Below are positions 26,312 to 34,890 of a stretch of DNA of 64,000 bases, piece after piece. The stretch is from an uncultured bacterium. Its GTDB lineage: Bacteria > Myxococcota_A > Polyangia > Polyangiales > Houyiibacteriaceae. How positions within the stretch are numbered: position 1 is the first letter of the stretch; each line of letters opens with the position of its first letter. The notes below the pieces were generated by a model. It did not search any database. It was given only the letters and a program-made list of their open reading frames with translations, and had not been told where the DNA came from. The translations under genes were made by a program, and so were the position numbers. Where the stretch lies: contig CALJDU010000019.1 in NCBI GenBank assembly GCA_938024995.1, positions 1 to 64,000 of the forward strand, in the 5' to 3' direction.

Positions 26312-27349
26312 ATGAGTAAGGCAAAGGGAAGCAAGGCAAAGGGAAGCATGATGAAGAAGACAGTACTGATCACCGGAGCCAACGCGGGCCTCGGGTTGGA
26401 GACGGCGCGTCAGTTCGGCGCCAACGGTTGGGGGACGGTCATCCTCGCGTGCCGGAACGAAGAGCGCGCGAACAAGGCCAAAGCGTCCCTCGTCGCGGCG
26501 GGCACGAAGACGACGTACGAAGTGCAGCTCGTCGACGTCGCGGACCTCGCGTCAGTGGATGCGCTCGCGAAGCGTTTGCGGGGTCGTCAGCTCGACGCGG
26601 TGGTTCTCAACGCGGGCGGGATCCCCGGTCCTGGGCCCGATGGTCGACCGAAGAAGACAGAGACCGGCGTGGGGTACCCGTTCGCCGTGAACGTACTTGG
26701 TCACGCCGCGCTGGTCGGACGGTTGCTACGTCACGGCGTCCTCGCCGACGACGGTCGCGTGGTGTTCTCGTCGAGCGAAGCGGCGCGCGGGATCCCCGCG
26801 ATGAAGGCTGCGCCGCATGATCTCCGCGAGCTCGTGAAGCGTCATGGGACCCGCGCCGAGACGATCGCGTCGGTTGCGCGGCTCGCTCATCTCGCGTCGC
26901 AAAAGAAGATGGACGACATGACGGAGTACGCGACGGTCAAGCTGATCGGCTCGCTCTGGATCGGCGCGCTCGGTCGTCGGGTGGGGCCCAAGCAGCGGGT
27001 CCTCGCGGTCTCGCCAGGCGCGACGCGAGGAACGGAAGCGGCGTCTGAAATGCCGGCCGCGATGAAGTTCATGATGGCGGTCATGATGCCGACCGTGATG
27101 CGCTGGGCGGGGATGAGCCACGCGCTCGAGGTGGGCGCGGCGCGTTACGTGGAAGCCGTGGAGCACCCGGAGCGCTTCGACCAAGGCGCGTTCTACGCGT
27201 CGCCCGGGACGAAGGTGACCGGCGATTTGGTTCGTCAGGAGCACGCCGTGCTGAATGATCGCGCGCTCCAAGAAGCAGCGTACGACGCGCTCGTCAGTCT
27301 CACCGAAGGCGCCGCGCGCGTCGCGGATGCGGCGATCGCCGCCGAGTAG
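26312..27349 (+). CDS. Short-chain dehydrogenase/reductase family oxidoreductase (345 aa)
   Basis: NAD(P)-dependent oxidoreductase. The cofactor motif TGANAGLG lies at about residues 22-29 with the following LETARQFGANGW helix. The second half of the active site is VVFSSSEAARG and YATVK (Tyr and Lys). The NAG motif is present in VLNAGGIPG. The start at ATG 26312 follows GGGACACG, with the short Lys/Gly-rich leader MSKAKGSKAKGS. The length is longer than the usual 250-310 aa because of the C-terminal ~60 residues. Its substrate is unknown. It faces the LysR gene and is a likely target of it. A bidirectional terminator follows. Confidence 0.85.
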   Translation: MSKAKGSKAKGSMMKKTVLITGANAGLGLETARQFGANGWGTVILACRNEERANKAKASLVAAGTKTTYEVQLVDVADLASVDALAKRLRGRQLDAVVLNAGGIPGPGPDGRPKKTETGVGYPFAVNVLGHAALVGRLLRHGVLADDGRVVFSSSEAARGIPAMKAAPHDLRELVKRHGTRAETIASVARLAHLASQKKMDDMTEYATVKLIGSLWIGALGRRVGPKQRVLAVSPGATRGTEAASEMPAAMKFMMAVMMPTVMRWAGMSHALEVGAARYVEAVEHPERFDQGAFYASPGTKVTGDLVRQEHAVLNDRALQEAAYDALVSLTEGAARVADAAIAAE

Positions 27350-27386
27350 GTCGCTGCCGAGTTCGCGTGGTCGCCACCAAAGAAAA

Positions 27387-27413
27387 AGCCCATCGCGACT
27401 CGCGCGATGGGCT
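27387..27413. terminator. Bidirectional rho-independent terminator
   Basis: AGCCCATCGCG (27387-27397) pairs perfectly with CGCGATGGGCT (27403-27413), loop ACTCG. T-rich runs lie on both sides (CTTCTTCTTC on plus, CTTTTTCTTT on minus). It sits between the dehydrogenase stop (27349) and the facing stop at 27436. Confidence 0.85.
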
Positions 27414-27435
27414 CTTCTTCTTCGCGAAGTGCCGA

Positions 27436-29010
27436 CTAGCGTCGGCGACGGACCATGAGGAACCCAAGCGCCAACAACCACAAGCCGTTGGGCGCGGGGT
27501 CTCCGCCCGCGGCGCAGGTCACGTTGCCGTAGTCGTCGTACGGAAGCGGGGGGAGGTCGTCGAAGCCGTACGACTCGACGAAGCCTGCGGCGATCGCTTC
27601 GTCGAGCGGCATCGCGTTGTTGCATTCCTCCGCGGTGCCGATGCAGAGCTCGCCGACTTCGCCCGCGACGGTGCAGACGCCCACGGTGCACGTGGTGCAG
27701 CCCGTGCGATCGCCACGAGGCGTTCCGCTGACCGGGACGCACATGCCTTCGCTTCCCGGCTCTCCGCAGCTCTTGCAGGTGCCTCGGCAGGCCCGCTCGC
27801 AGCAGAAACCGTCGGTGCAGAACCCGGTGCTGCATTCGCTGTCCTCAACGCACGCCGTGCCGCCAGGATCCGAACCCACGCACACGCCCTCATCGCAGGT
27901 GGTGCAGCCGGCGCGCGCGCCGCGAGGCATTCCGCTTACCGGAACGCACATGCCTTCTTCGCCGGGCTCGCCACACGCTTTGCACGTGCCGAGGCACGCG
28001 CGCTCACAGCAGACGCCGTCGGTGCAGAAGCCGCTGTCGCAATCGCTCGCGTCGTCGCACGTCGAGCCGAGCGTGCCCGCGGTGGAGCAGACGCCTTCAT
28101 CACAGGTCATGCAACCGGTCCGATCTCCTCGAGGCGCTCCGCTGACCGCGACGCACATTCCTTCGCTGCCCGCTTCCCCGCAGGCTTTGCAGGTGCCCAG
28201 GCAGGCGCGCTCGCAGCAGACGCCGTCGGTGCAGTGACCGCTATCGCACTCGGCGTCCATCGTGCACACCGTCCCGAGCGTGCCCATGCCGCCGCCGTCG
28301 TCACACACGCCATCGTCGCAGGTCATGCAACCCGTTCGCGTCCCGCGGGGCGCGCCGCTGATGAAGACGCACATGCCTTCAGAGCCCGGCTCGCCACATG
28401 CTTTGCACGTTCCAGAGCATGCGCGTTCGCAACACACACCGTCGACGCAGTGACCGCTATCGCACTCCGACGCCATCGTGCACGCGACCCCGTCGTTGGT
28501 CAGACCCATGTCGTCGCAGACGCCGTCGTCGCACGTCATGCATCCCGTCCGTGTTCCTCGTGGCGCGCCGCTGACGGTCGCGCACATGCCTTCGGTTCCC
28601 GGCTCCGCGCATCCCTTGCAGACACCACCGCACGCGCGCTCGCAACACACGCCATCCGTACAGAAGCCGCTGTCGCACTCACTGTCGGCCGCGCACACGG
28701 TGCCGAGCGTCCCCATTCCGCCGCCGTCGTCACACACCCCATTGTCGCAGGTCATGCAGCCCGTTCGCGTTCCGCGCGGCGCGCCGCTGATCAAAACGCA
28801 CGAACCTTCTGAACCCGCCTCCCCACATGCTTTGCAGGTGCCGGTGCAGGCTCGCTCACAGCAAAAACCATCAACGCAAAAACCGCTCGTGCACTCCGTC
28901 GCGTCCGCGCAGGCATCTCCGAGCGCCTGTGCGGACGCGGTGCTTGGAACGACGCTCAGCAGCGCCGCTGCCAACGCACATCCGATCAGCCAAAGCTTCT
29001 TTACATTCAT
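27436..29010 (-). CDS. Secreted Cys-rich repeat protein with MYXO-CTERM-like tail (524 aa)
   Basis: The ATG at 29010 is preceded by GGAGGTGGAG and opens a signal peptide cleaved after ASA (Ala27). The body has about seven repeats of ~65 residues with the core CCERACxGxCKxCxEPGxEG and APRGTRTGCMTCDDGVCDD. Each repeat has many cysteines that would form disulfides outside the cell. The end carries CAAGGDPAPNGLWLLALG and the Arg run RRRR, which matches the Cys/Gly, helix and Arg layout of MYXO-CTERM sorting signals. It is presumed exported and anchored or released by a myxosortase-like enzyme, not found in this window. It looks like a surface or extracellular structural protein. Confidence 0.8.
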   Translation of the reverse strand: MNVKKLWLIGCALAAALLSVVPSTASAQALGDACADATECTSGFCVDGFCCERACTGTCKACGEAGSEGSCVLISGAPRGTRTGCMTCDNGVCDDGGGMGTLGTVCAADSECDSGFCTDGVCCERACGGVCKGCAEPGTEGMCATVSGAPRGTRTGCMTCDDGVCDDMGLTNDGVACTMASECDSGHCVDGVCCERACSGTCKACGEPGSEGMCVFISGAPRGTRTGCMTCDDGVCDDGGGMGTLGTVCTMDAECDSGHCTDGVCCERACLGTCKACGEAGSEGMCVAVSGAPRGDRTGCMTCDEGVCSTAGTLGSTCDDASDCDSGFCTDGVCCERACLGTCKACGEPGEEGMCVPVSGMPRGARAGCTTCDEGVCVGSDPGGTACVEDSECSTGFCTDGFCCERACRGTCKSCGEPGSEGMCVPVSGTPRGDRTGCTTCTVGVCTVAGEVGELCIGTAEECNNAMPLDEAIAAGFVESYGFDDLPPLPYDDYGNVTCAAGGDPAPNGLWLLALGFLMVRRRR

Positions 29011-29251
29011 CTCCACCTCCATAGTTCCGCCATAAGGGTAGTCGCGAATTGAAAAAACGCATGTGATTCCAACGTTTCAGCGAAAAGAATCACCGATTGT
29101 GGTGATGTCTGTGGCCCAGCCTACGAGCGACGTGGATCGCTGCGAGCGCGTCCTTGGTGCTCGGTGGTTGGGTTACGTGAGGCGGGCGTCCTCGCGACGA
29201 TGGCAATGCCGCGTATTTTCGGCGGACGGCTGACCGCTGAGGGTTGTGAGA

Positions 29252-29265
29252 CGTGCTCTAGCACG
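29252..29265 (-). terminator. Short hairpin after the SRPBCC-like gene
   Basis: CGTGCT (29252-29257) and AGCACG (29260-29265) form a 6-bp hairpin immediately beyond the stop of the minus-strand gene ending at 29269. It has no clear U-run, so it is weak. The rest of the ~250-bp gap 29011-29268 is AT-richer near the divergent promoter of the Cys-repeat gene; nothing else is seen. Confidence 0.35.
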
Positions 29266-29268
29266 CTG

Positions 29269-31092
29269 CTAGTTTGTGTCGCCCTCAGCTTCGGGGGGTC
29301 GGGTGGGCGTCATTTGCGTGTTCCCGACGCGAACGCGAACCCGTGGACGGATCCCGCGCTGCCTGATGTGCCGAAGCCGCGCGGCGCCTCGTCTCGGGCC
29401 CGCTGCTGGCGTTGCCTCTTGTTCCGCGTCCGGTTGTTCTGGCGGCGTGGCCTCCGTGGTCTCTGGCTCGACGTTTTGCGTTTCGCGTTCGGCCTCTTCT
29501 TCCGCGTGCGCCGCTTCCCGTCGCGCACGTTGTTCCGCGAGTCGTCGTTGGTAGGCCTCTCGCCGTTGCGCGCGGCGTCGAAGTCGTTCGCTCAGTGGAA
29601 CGCGCGTCGCGGCGTTACCCACTCGGCTCGCCTGGCGGGCGCGCTGTTGTTCACGGCGCTCGGCCATTCGTTCGCGCGCCTCTGCGCGCCGTCGCTCGGT
29701 GATGCGTACTTGGCGCGCCGCGGCCCAAGCGGCTCGGGTCTCCGCATCGGGGCGAGGTTGCCTGCGTACGCGCGTCCGGAGCGAACGGGCGACCATGATC
29801 TGCATGCCCGCGGAGAGCCCATGTGAGAAGTAGACATTGCCGGCGATCAATCTCCGGATGAGTCGCGATGAGTCCGCGGGATCGAAGCGTCCCCAGCCCA
29901 TCACGGCGACTTCGTTCCAGTCGAACTCGTGCGTGTTGAAGCCCCACGCGCCGTTGCTGAGCCCGCCGGTCACGCCCTCGACGGTGATGATGTCGTCGGA
30001 CGGAACGAGTCGCATGGAGCCTTCCACTCCGACCAGCGGGAGCGGGATCTCCCACTCGAAGAGGATGCCACTCTCGTCGCGAGACACGACCTCGGCGCGG
30101 CTGCCGCTCATGAGCGATTGCCCGAACTCTTCGGGGTCAGACATCACGTTCCGGGTGGGCTCAAGCGGGTGGCCCATCCGCGCGATCACGTTCACTTGGT
30201 TCAAGCGATCACCGTCCATGTCCAGCATCGCGAGGTCACCGCGCGCGAGCATGGGAGCCATCGCGTTTGCGTCGATCGTCGGCGGCTCGAGCTCCCCTTG
30301 CTCAGGCATGGGGGGCTCATACCCAACGCGTCGTTCCGACTCCTTGCGCGTCCCGAGAATCATGACAGTGCTCATCGCGATCGTGATCGTCCGCGTGACC
30401 GCGCGACCGCCCGTCGCGAGCTGGTCGGCGATGTAGTTGGCGCCCGCCATGTCGAGGCGTGACGAGAGCACCATCAGTGATCGGTTCGGTCCCTCGCGGT
30501 ACACCCGCCACATCATCCGGCCGACCCCCAGGTCGCCACCCGTGTTGCGCACATCGATCTTGAACGGACGCGAGCTCTCTTCGCGTGGAGGCGGGAAGAT
30601 CGTCATCACGTTGTGTCCGCTCAGCGTGAACACGGCGAGCTGCCAGGTCCAACTGTAGGCGAGCTGTTCGTAGCCCCTCGAGCGGTCCAGTGTTCGACGT
30701 GTCTCGACGCTCACCTCGTCGAGCGCCGGCATGAAACCAGGATAGTCATCCACCGTCGCGATGACCTCAGCGACCACGTGCGCCGGCGCGTTCACGTAGG
30801 CCGCGATCGTGACCGGAGGTTGGCGAATGCGTCCGCGGGTAAACTCTGTAAAGACGATCGGCCCGCGCTCCAGGTGCGGCTTGAGAAGCTCTCGCTCTTG
30901 TCGGGTCAGGCCGTTCAGGCGCGCGGTGGCCGCGTCGATGTCTCGCCACGGGCGCTCGTCTCGTTGAGCTTCGGCGATCGGGCTCAGCGAGCCGAAACAA
31001 AGAGAAAGGATGCAAAGGGACGCGAGGCAAAGACGCGCGAGCCGGTACCGCTCATCACCGCGGGTCTTGGCGTTCTTTGGGTCCGGATCCAT
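29269..31092 (-). CDS. Secreted tandem SRPBCC/START-like protein with Arg/Glu-rich C-terminus
   Basis: From the ATG at 31092 a signal peptide precedes cleavage near IAEA (about residue 43 of the preprotein). Upstream in-frame starts (31131, 31149) only lengthen a polar leader, so the exact start is uncertain. Two copies of an SRPBCC-like lipid/polyketide-binding fold are suggested. The first has YVNAPAHVVAEVIATVDDYP and the second FEWEIPLPLVGVEG through FNTHEFDWNEVAVMG. The last ~150 residues are strongly charged (Arg and Glu, low complexity) with ERRREQQRARQ-type runs. It may be a periplasmic or outer-membrane hydrophobic-ligand carrier. The family is inferred from pattern only. Confidence 0.6.
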   Translation of the reverse strand: MDPDPKNAKTRGDERYRLARLCLASLCILSLCFGSLSPIAEAQRDERPWRDIDAATARLNGLTRQERELLKPHLERGPIVFTEFTRGRIRQPPVTIAAYVNAPAHVVAEVIATVDDYPGFMPALDEVSVETRRTLDRSRGYEQLAYSWTWQLAVFTLSGHNVMTIFPPPREESSRPFKIDVRNTGGDLGVGRMMWRVYREGPNRSLMVLSSRLDMAGANYIADQLATGGRAVTRTITIAMSTVMILGTRKESERRVGYEPPMPEQGELEPPTIDANAMAPMLARGDLAMLDMDGDRLNQVNVIARMGHPLEPTRNVMSDPEEFGQSLMSGSRAEVVSRDESGILFEWEIPLPLVGVEGSMRLVPSDDIITVEGVTGGLSNGAWGFNTHEFDWNEVAVMGWGRFDPADSSRLIRRLIAGNVYFSHGLSAGMQIMVARSLRTRVRRQPRPDAETRAAWAAARQVRITERRRAEARERMAERREQQRARQASRVGNAATRVPLSERLRRRAQRREAYQRRLAEQRARREAAHAEEEAERETQNVEPETTEATPPEQPDAEQEATPAAGPRRGAARLRHIRQRGIRPRVRVRVGNTQMTPTRPPEAEGDTN

Positions 31093-31246
31093 CTTCGTGG
31101 ATTGGACGTTGGGTTCGCGCCACATCTTCATCTCGCCCACGGTGAGCACAATAGCGGTGTTTCCGAACCCTTGGGCTGCATAAACGATCCGCGCGACCTG
31201 AAATCAGCGTCTTCCGATCAAGACGTCATGAAGGCACTCTCTCGAC

Positions 31247-31438
31247 GTGCGGCTCCGAGTGAAGGCGACACCCGGCGTGATGCTGCTTTGGTTTGTGCTT
31301 GCGTTGGGCGCGTTGGGTCTCGCGTGGTGCGAAGCGTCGCAGCGCGCGGAGCGAACGCCGCGAACAGCGAGCGGTTCGGTCGACGCACCGGACAACGAAG
31401 ACGAGCTCGAGTTCATTGAGCTCCCTCCGCTCGAGTGA
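31247..31438 (+). CDS. Small single-pass membrane protein (63 aa), tentative
   Basis: A possible small protein: GTG start at 31247, basic N-terminus (MRLRVK), one hydrophobic helix (about residues 11-27) and an acidic tail DNEDELEFIELPPLE. It is too short to assign. The larger plus-strand frame through the same stretch (30613-31419) has no recognisable domain. There is no clear ribosome binding site. It lies between the SRPBCC-like gene and the metalloprotease lipoprotein. Confidence 0.35.
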   Translation: MRLRVKATPGVMLLWFVLALGALGLAWCEASQRAERTPRTASGSVDAPDNEDELEFIELPPLE

Positions 31439-31511
31439 GCTCGCTCTTGAGGGCCGCAGTTCGCGCGCGTTGAATCGGATGTCAGCGCAGCCGGTGAACT
31501 GTTAGCGTTTC

Positions 31512-33107
31512 ATGATGTCGCGCCTTGTTTGCCTCACGTTCTCCCTCTTGCTGACCGCGTGCGGTGGCGGAACGGTGAACCTCGTGACCGAAGAGCCGAT
31601 CGCGACGCCGGAGGTCCCGCCGGGCGAGCCGATGGTGATCGAGGGGACGGCTCAGTATGAAGCGCGGACGTCGACGCCGGTTGGGGTCTCGCGCACCTTG
31701 AGTCTACGCCCTGCGCGGGTCGTCCAGGTCCGCGTCATCAACGCGGCGGGGGAAACGATCGGGAGCGGGGAGACCAACGATCAGGGCGCGTTCTCGATCC
31801 CCGCGACCACCGCCGCGTCCGAGCTCATCTTCGCGGCCGCGACGACGGCGGACAATCATCGGCTCTCCGTGACGCGTGACCCGCTCGGACGTCAGCCGCA
31901 TGAGTCTCGTCATCTCGTGACGGTCGAGGAGGAGCCGGGCCGGACGCTGACGATGCCGCCGATCACGATCAGTGATGAAGGCGTCGAGGGGTCAGGCGGC
32001 GCGTTCCATATCCTCGACACGCTCTTGCTCGGTTCGAGGAAGGTCCGCGAGTGGACGAACCGAGAGCTGCCGCCCTTTTTCGTCTACTGGGTTCGTGGCC
32101 AGACCACCAACTGGAGCTTCTATCGCGGAGAGCAGCCGGCGGACTCGGGGCAGTACAGTGTCGAGCTCTTGGGCGGCGAAGCGGCGCGTCTCCGCGAAAC
32201 CGACACCGATGAGCATGACGAGAGCATCGTGCTCCACGAGTTCGGGCACTTCGTGATGGACCGACTGTCGTCGGATTCTTCGCCAGGCGGGATGCACCCA
32301 GCGGGCTTTCTGCTGGATCCGGGGCTGGTGTGGGAAGAGGCGCGGGCGAGCTGGTTCGCGACCAGCGTGCTGGGGGTTCCCATTTACATGGACACGGTCG
32401 GCACGGAGCCTTCAGGGCACACGCGTCTACGAGAAGACTTCGAGCGCCGCTCTGGGGGGCCGCGCGGCATTGGCGGAGAGCACCCGATCGCGGAGCTGCT
32501 GTGGGATTTGAGTGACGGCGGCGACGGGATCCCGGACCAGGATCAGGACGGCGTCGCCCTGGGCCCCGCGCCGGTATTGATGGCGATGATTCGAATCGCC
32601 GAGCAACCGGACGCCTTCTTCGGAGCCGATCGATTCGTGCAGTACTTGGTCGCCGAAGGATTGGTCGAGGAAGCCGCGATGCGGAACTTGCTGACGCAAG
32701 GTGGGCACCCTGTCTCGATGCTCGACGCGCCAGCGTGGCCTCCGCGCTTGGCGGTGCCGGGTCGGACGAGCGGTAAGATCGATGGGATGACGAACCCCGC
32801 TCCAAGCGGCGGAGGTGCGCGCCCGGAGAACGGCATCGATGCTCGGCGCACCTATCTTATTGAGATGCCTCGCGCGGGCTGGTTGACCGCGACCCTGAAG
32901 ATCCTGGGAAGCGGCGGCGCAGCTGATCACACCGACCTTGACCTTGAGCTTCGGGATGTCCGGGCGGACGAGATCGCGGCCGCACGTTCGCAGCAGCCAA
33001 CCGAGGTCGTGAGCGAGCTCCTCGAGCCTGGCTTCTACGTTCTCGTCGTGCGGGATGGTGGGCAGGGCACGCGCGTCGGGTTCGACCTTGAAGTCTCCAT
33101 TCGGTGA
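31512..33107 (+). CDS. Zinc metalloprotease-like lipoprotein (531 aa)
   Basis: The lipoprotein signal ends in LLTAC, giving Cys17 as the anchor. The central motif HEFGHF (His242-His246 plus Phe247) is the HExxH zinc site of gluzincin/metzincin-like peptidases. A downstream LVWEEARASWFA supplies a Glu that could be the third ligand. N-terminal ~130 residues look like an Ig- or CNA_B-type domain (VQVRVINAAGETIGSGETND). The C-terminus has a beta-sandwich-like region. A cell-surface peptidase is likely, with unknown substrate. The start ATG at 31512 has a neighbouring ATG at 31515. Confidence 0.75.
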   Translation: MMSRLVCLTFSLLLTACGGGTVNLVTEEPIATPEVPPGEPMVIEGTAQYEARTSTPVGVSRTLSLRPARVVQVRVINAAGETIGSGETNDQGAFSIPATTAASELIFAAATTADNHRLSVTRDPLGRQPHESRHLVTVEEEPGRTLTMPPITISDEGVEGSGGAFHILDTLLLGSRKVREWTNRELPPFFVYWVRGQTTNWSFYRGEQPADSGQYSVELLGGEAARLRETDTDEHDESIVLHEFGHFVMDRLSSDSSPGGMHPAGFLLDPGLVWEEARASWFATSVLGVPIYMDTVGTEPSGHTRLREDFERRSGGPRGIGGEHPIAELLWDLSDGGDGIPDQDQDGVALGPAPVLMAMIRIAEQPDAFFGADRFVQYLVAEGLVEEAAMRNLLTQGGHPVSMLDAPAWPPRLAVPGRTSGKIDGMTNPAPSGGGARPENGIDARRTYLIEMPRAGWLTATLKILGSGGAADHTDLDLELRDVRADEIAAARSQQPTEVVSELLEPGFYVLVVRDGGQGTRVGFDLEVSIR

Positions 33108-33359
33108 CCACTTACTCAGATTTAGAGACTCGTTGGTCACCTTACAAGTGCCAGCCGCCTTCTAGACTAGTCACCCTGTGGGGAGGGTTTCAAAGCGGCG
33201 GTGGAGTAGGCTACTGAATTTCGGAAATCCCACCGAATTGAGCATGAGCGGGTCCGAAAATACTGTTTGAATACAACGTCTTGAACGGAATTTAGACTTC
33301 ACCTCTTGATCGCTCCTCGATTGTTGTCAGCTTGTAAAAGTACAGCACAGGAGGAAACC

Positions 33360-34451
33360 ATGGGAAGTGGATTCAAAGCGATTTTAGGGGCGGTAGTACT
33401 TTTGGCGAGCATCGGAATGGGCGGTGTCGCACATGCGCAAAACGGGGGTGTTCCAAACATCGGACCGTCGGGCGGAACGGGGGATCCGAACGCTCCGGAC
33501 ATGACCCCACCTGGCGTGGGTGGCCCGAGCGCGCTCACCGACCACGATGGGGACGGCATCCCGACCATCGATGAGCTCGACAAGGACGGGAACTCCTTCG
33601 ACTCCGATGGGGATGGCATCGACAACTACCTCGACATCGATGACGACAACGATGGCATCTACACCAAGTTCGAGACGGGTGACTCGGATGGTGACACGAT
33701 TCTCGACTACCTCGACGACGATGACGATGGCGATGGCCTCGCGACGTTCTTCGAGAGTCCTGACGAGAACGGGGACGGCAACCCGGACGACGCGATCGCG
33801 ACCGACGGCGGTCTCCCCGACTACCTCGATCCAGACGATGACGGCGACACGATCCCGACGCGTGAAGAGCGTCTCGGCCTGACCGACATCGACGCTGACG
33901 GCGTCCCCAACTACCTCGATGACGATGACGACGGCGACTCGATTCGCACCATCATCGAGCGCGCCGATGCCGCGACGTTTGGCGACAACGTCGACCTTGA
34001 CGGCGTTCCCTCGTGGCACGACCTCGACTCCGACGATGACGGCATCTTGGACTCGGATGAGCTTCGCTTCGACGAAGACAGCGACGGTGTCCCGAACTAC
34101 CTCGACAACGTGGACGACAGCATGGGCTCTGAGCCGACCGACCCGGTCGACCCCGGCGCGATGCCCAACCCGATCGACCCGTGCGTCGGCCTGCCTGGTG
34201 TCGCGGGATGCGAGGACCCGGTCACCGTTCCTGGCGGGAGCGCGAGCGGTCCGACCACCGAGGTCGATGTCCCCTGGTACTTCGGACCCGACGGTCTCCC
34301 GGAGCTCCCGGTCGACCCTGACGCTCCGACCCCCGGTCTCTCTGGCGGCTCAGGTGTCCGCGGCGGTTGCGCAGCGACCGGTCACGCTGGCGGTAACGGC
34401 CTCGCCCTCATCGCGCTTGGCCTCGGCCTCGCGATTCGACGACGGCGCTAA
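33360..34451 (+). CDS. Thrombospondin type 3-repeat, calcium-binding secreted protein with MYXO-CTERM-like tail (363 aa)
   Basis: The ATG at 33360 has a perfect AGGAGG at 33349-33354. A signal peptide ends at AHA (Ala26). The body (about residues 55-265) is a run of Asp-rich TSP type 3 repeats (DHDGDGIP, DSDGDGIDNYLDIDDDNDG and more), which in known proteins wrap calcium ions. The C-terminus GGCAATGHAGGNGLALIALG ending in RRRR fits MYXO-CTERM. The ~250 bp upstream (33108-33359) is AT-richer than the genome and probably carries the promoter. Likely a calcium-stabilised surface or exported matrix protein. The first copy of a structured repeat begins 93 bases after the stop. Confidence 0.85.
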   Translation: MGSGFKAILGAVVLLASIGMGGVAHAQNGGVPNIGPSGGTGDPNAPDMTPPGVGGPSALTDHDGDGIPTIDELDKDGNSFDSDGDGIDNYLDIDDDNDGIYTKFETGDSDGDTILDYLDDDDDGDGLATFFESPDENGDGNPDDAIATDGGLPDYLDPDDDGDTIPTREERLGLTDIDADGVPNYLDDDDDGDSIRTIIERADAATFGDNVDLDGVPSWHDLDSDDDGILDSDELRFDEDSDGVPNYLDNVDDSMGSEPTDPVDPGAMPNPIDPCVGLPGVAGCEDPVTVPGGSASGPTTEVDVPWYFGPDGLPELPVDPDAPTPGLSGGSGVRGGCAATGHAGGNGLALIALGLGLAIRRRR

Positions 34452-34544
34452 GCCACGAAACGTCCGCCGGTGTCCCCGCGCCGGTAGATCTCCACTCCCA
34501 CCAGCGCGCGGCGTCCTCGGATGCCGCGTGCGTCTTTAATTATT

Positions 34545-34625
34545 GGGGGATTTTTCGATCCCCCTCTCTCCCTTCGGTCGATTCACCCCAAACGTTCGCT
34601 CCGCTCTGGCTGCGCGCGAAGTGCG
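34545..34625 (+). repeat. Structured repeat, copy E (locus 3)
   Basis: First hairpin GGGGGAT (34545-34551) with ATCCCCC (34558-34564), loop TTTTCG. It is followed by CTCTCTCCCTTCGGTCG, which holds a weak second stem, and the conserved ATTCACCCCAAACGTTCGCT. It lies 93 bases after the TSP3-repeat gene, on its 3' side like the other copies. The stem sequence is unrelated to that of loci 1 and 2. Confidence 0.75.
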
Positions 34626-34693
34626 CGCCGTTCCTCGACCGGTCGCTTTGCTCCCCATCTCGTCGCGTCACCACGTCGCTTGCTCATTTTCTT

Positions 34694-34760
34694 GGGGGGA
34701 TTTTTCGATCCCCCTCTGTCCCTTCGGTCGATTCACCCACGTTCGCTCTTGTGTTGTCCG
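34694..34760 (+). repeat. Structured repeat, copy F (locus 3)
   Basis: Same GGGGGAT/ATCCCCC hairpin (34695-34701 with 34708-34714) as copy E, 150 bp downstream in direct orientation, followed by CTCTGTCCCTTCGGTCG and ATTCACCCACGTTCGCTC. Both ends of the E-F interval match the interval between copies B and A (GCGTCACCACG, CGCTTGCTC). I see no gene in the remaining sequence between 34452 and 34890. Confidence 0.75.
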
Positions 34761-34890
34761 ACTGACGAGCAACGCCGCACACGGCGTCACGGGGGCGTTT
34801 CATGGCGTCGCTCTGCTGCTGGGCGCAGTGGGCCACGCTCCGTGACCGCGCGCCGTACGCGATGCTGCCGCGGTACCCTTCCTTATCGGC

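Noticed and set aside
30613..31419. A plus-strand 268-codon open frame opposite the SRPBCC-like gene
   Set aside because: Shadow of the real minus-strand gene; no recognised domain and abnormal composition.
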